This document shows positions 14,477 to 15,680 of a stretch of DNA of 15,680 nt, in pieces. The stretch lies in assembly GCA_029933365.1 (NCBI GenBank), contig JAOZOH010000065.1:1-15680 (forward strand), given 5' to 3'. This DNA is from Desulfuromusa sp. GTDB lineage: Bacteria; Desulfobacterota; Desulfuromonadia; Desulfuromonadales; Geopsychrobacteraceae. Numbering within the stretch: position 1 is the stretch's first letter; each line of letters starts with the position of its first letter. Position numbers and translations under genes: made by a program. The notes below the pieces were generated by a model. The model saw only the letters and a list, made by a program, of their open reading frames with translations. It had not been told where the DNA came from and ran no database searches.

Positions 14477-14525
14477 GAGAATCTTAAATGCATGTCTTAT
14501 TAACCTGAAAAAAGGAGACTGAATC

Positions 14526-15587
14526 ATGAAGAGACTAGTAATAGTTGGTGCAATTGTATTAACGCTTATTGCCAGTGGCGCTATGGCGCAAGAGACATTG
14601 AGGGTTCTTACCTGGAAGGGGTACGCACCAGCCAAACTGATTAAGGCATTTGAAGCCGAAACAGGTATTGATGTAAAGCTCACCTACTCAAATAACGAAG
14701 AGATGATTGCCAAGCTGCGGGCAACCCGGGGTGCTGGTTTTGATCTGGCACAGCCGAGTCAGGATCGGATCTCTTTTGTGCAGAATAAATTCCCCATCTA
14801 TCAGGCCATCGATTACAGCAAGGTCAACACCGATCAACTCACCAAGTCGATGCTTGATGCGGTGAAGAAAAACAGTGCTGTCGATGGTAAAGGGTTTGCT
14901 GTTCCGCACTGTTATGGAACCACGGGAATGATCGTTAATCAGAAACTGGCTCCCGGTGCTGATGACTGGTCAGATCTCTGGAATCCCAAGTATGCCGGTA
15001 AAATCTCTTATCGCTTGAAGCGTCCATTGTTGATTGCGACTGCTTTTGGTATGGGTGAAGATCCCTTTGCACTGTACGGTGATATCGATGCCTACCGCGC
15101 TTTGATGAAGCGAGTTGAAAAGACCCTGATTGACGGGAAAAAGTACGTTAAAAACTATTGGACCAGTGGCGATACCCAGGTGGCAATCATCAAGAGTGGT
15201 GATGCCAATGTTATCTCCGGTTGGGATGGTAAAGGATGGACACTGCACCAAGAGAATCCCGATATTGATTTTATCGCTCCTAAAAGTGGTGCATTGGGTT
15301 GGATTGATACTTTTGCCCTGCCGGCAAAATCAAAAAATATTGAAGGTGCATACAAGTACATCAACTTCATGCTGCGCCCTGAAAATGCTGCCTACTTTAC
15401 CAATCAAGAAGGCTATGGTACCGCTTCAAAAGATGCGATCAACTTTTTGAATGATGAGATCAAAGCCAACTTCAGCCGTTCGTTCCCGCAGAAAGATCTT
15501 GATAACATCAAGTGGCACCCACCGGTACCGGCTGGATTTGAGAAGATTGAGTCGAAGGTTCTTGATCGCATTAAAGCGGCTAAGTAG
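14526..15587 (+). CDS. PotD/PotF-like ABC transporter periplasmic binding protein, ligand uncertain
   Basis: The 353-residue protein begins with a clear signal peptide (MKR, hydrophobic core, AMA cut before QE at 21/22), so it acts in the periplasm and delivers a ligand to an ABC importer, presumably encoded beyond the window. It shares the COG0687 layout: VLTWKGYAP (27-35), FEAETGIDV (42-50), LWNPKYAGKI (161-170 region), GWIDTFALPAKSKN (258-271) and YINFMLRPENAA. Compared with E. coli PotD as I recall it, W30 and D261 are kept, but the acidic residues E36 and D168/E171 are replaced (G32; KRPL after YR at about 172-177). A polyamine ligand is therefore doubtful. The ribosome site AAGGAG lies eight bases before the ATG. 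It is divergent from the deoR-like gene. Confidence 0.85.
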   Translation: MKRLVIVGAIVLTLIASGAMAQETLRVLTWKGYAPAKLIKAFEAETGIDVKLTYSNNEEMIAKLRATRGAGFDLAQPSQDRISFVQNKFPIYQAIDYSKVNTDQLTKSMLDAVKKNSAVDGKGFAVPHCYGTTGMIVNQKLAPGADDWSDLWNPKYAGKISYRLKRPLLIATAFGMGEDPFALYGDIDAYRALMKRVEKTLIDGKKYVKNYWTSGDTQVAIIKSGDANVISGWDGKGWTLHQENPDIDFIAPKSGALGWIDTFALPAKSKNIEGAYKYINFMLRPENAAYFTNQEGYGTASKDAINFLNDEIKANFSRSFPQKDLDNIKWHPPVPAGFEKIESKVLDRIKAAK

Positions 15588-15599
15588 ACATAGATGTGA

Positions 15600-15650
15600 G
15601 TAAACTCGGGACTGTCCTCAGTCAAATCGGGGGCTGTCCCGAAAGTTTAC
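15600..15650. repeat. Imperfect palindromic element at the window end, REP-like
   Basis: Arms GTAAAC (15600-15605) with CGGGAC (15607-15612) pair with GTCCCG (15636-15641) and GTTTAC (15645-15650); inside, GGGACTGTCC and GGGGCTGTCC recur as near-direct repeats. It lies 12 bases after the potD-like stop. The CGGGGACTGTCCC style resembles REP-type palindromes near IS200-like (Y1) transposases in related genomes, from memory. It could also act as an mRNA 3' stabiliser or attenuator before the next transporter gene. Confidence 0.5.
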
Positions 15651-15680
15651 GCCCCACGAAGAACGGTGTGGTTTACGCCG

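Larger units (their letters stand above)
14075..14525. other. Divergent regulatory region, no gene seen
   Basis: These 451 bases separate the deoR-like gene from the potD-like gene and hold no convincing ORF. Contents, left to right: a short tandem repeat of the 9-mer GAAAGCCAT (14149-14166, with a partial third unit) at about the deoR transcription start; the deoR promoter; tandem TGTTC half-sites (14239-14277); a TATTCGA-like site on the minus strand near 14306-14314; a 13-bp palindrome AAGGTGGCACCTT (14408-14420); and a TATAAT box at 14471. Confidence 0.7.

Overview
The window is about 46-48% GC by eye and looks like chromosomal DNA from a Desulfuromonadales-type delta-proteobacterium (the Pelobacter/Desulfuromusa/Geobacter neighbourhood). 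Pointers to this are a short 118-residue DksA, a GSU3473-like small protein ending in a GEERR motif, a radical SAM protein next to ribonuclease G, a DUF47-PiT phosphate pair, and dispersed intergenic repeats built on CCAAGAC/CCAAGTC words. The assignment comes from recalled protein families, not a database search.

Layout. Positions 96-564 hold a doubtful small ORF and a better supported 73-residue protein, both on the plus strand. Positions 593-3494 are a minus-strand series: radA, moaC, a PH-like membrane protein and dksA. It is driven by a good sigma70-type promoter in front of radA and probably closed by a bidirectional terminator at 555-606. A divergent plus-strand J-domain protein starts at 3689. 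Positions 4030-8804 hold a B12-binding radical SAM fusion protein and rng, punctuated by three copies of one long inverted-repeat element. Positions 8830-10539 hold a minus-strand DUF47-PiT phosphate transport pair.

The last third looks like one catabolic module under a DeoR/GlpR-type regulator. It contains a GlpA-like FAD dehydrogenase with a BFD-type [2Fe-2S] domain, translationally coupled to a second FAD oxidoreductase, then the regulator, and divergently a PotD-like periplasmic binding protein that ends 93 bases before the window edge. Direct repeats of a TTCGG half-site, 21 bp apart, occur both at the start of the dehydrogenase gene and upstream of the binding-protein gene, which suggests shared control. 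The binding protein lacks most of the acidic residues that grip polyamines in E. coli PotD, so its ligand is probably not a polyamine. A substrate oxidised by the GlpA-like pair, or its precursor, is a reasonable guess.

The strongest structural oddity is the repeat family. Copies 1 and 2 share a left part of 68 bases with one mismatch, yet the roughly 70-base core between the inner arms of copy 1 is the reverse complement of the core of copies 2 and 3. The flanking arms keep their orientation, so the core appears to have flipped between its arms. No rRNA, tRNA, CRISPR array or intact insertion sequence was seen.
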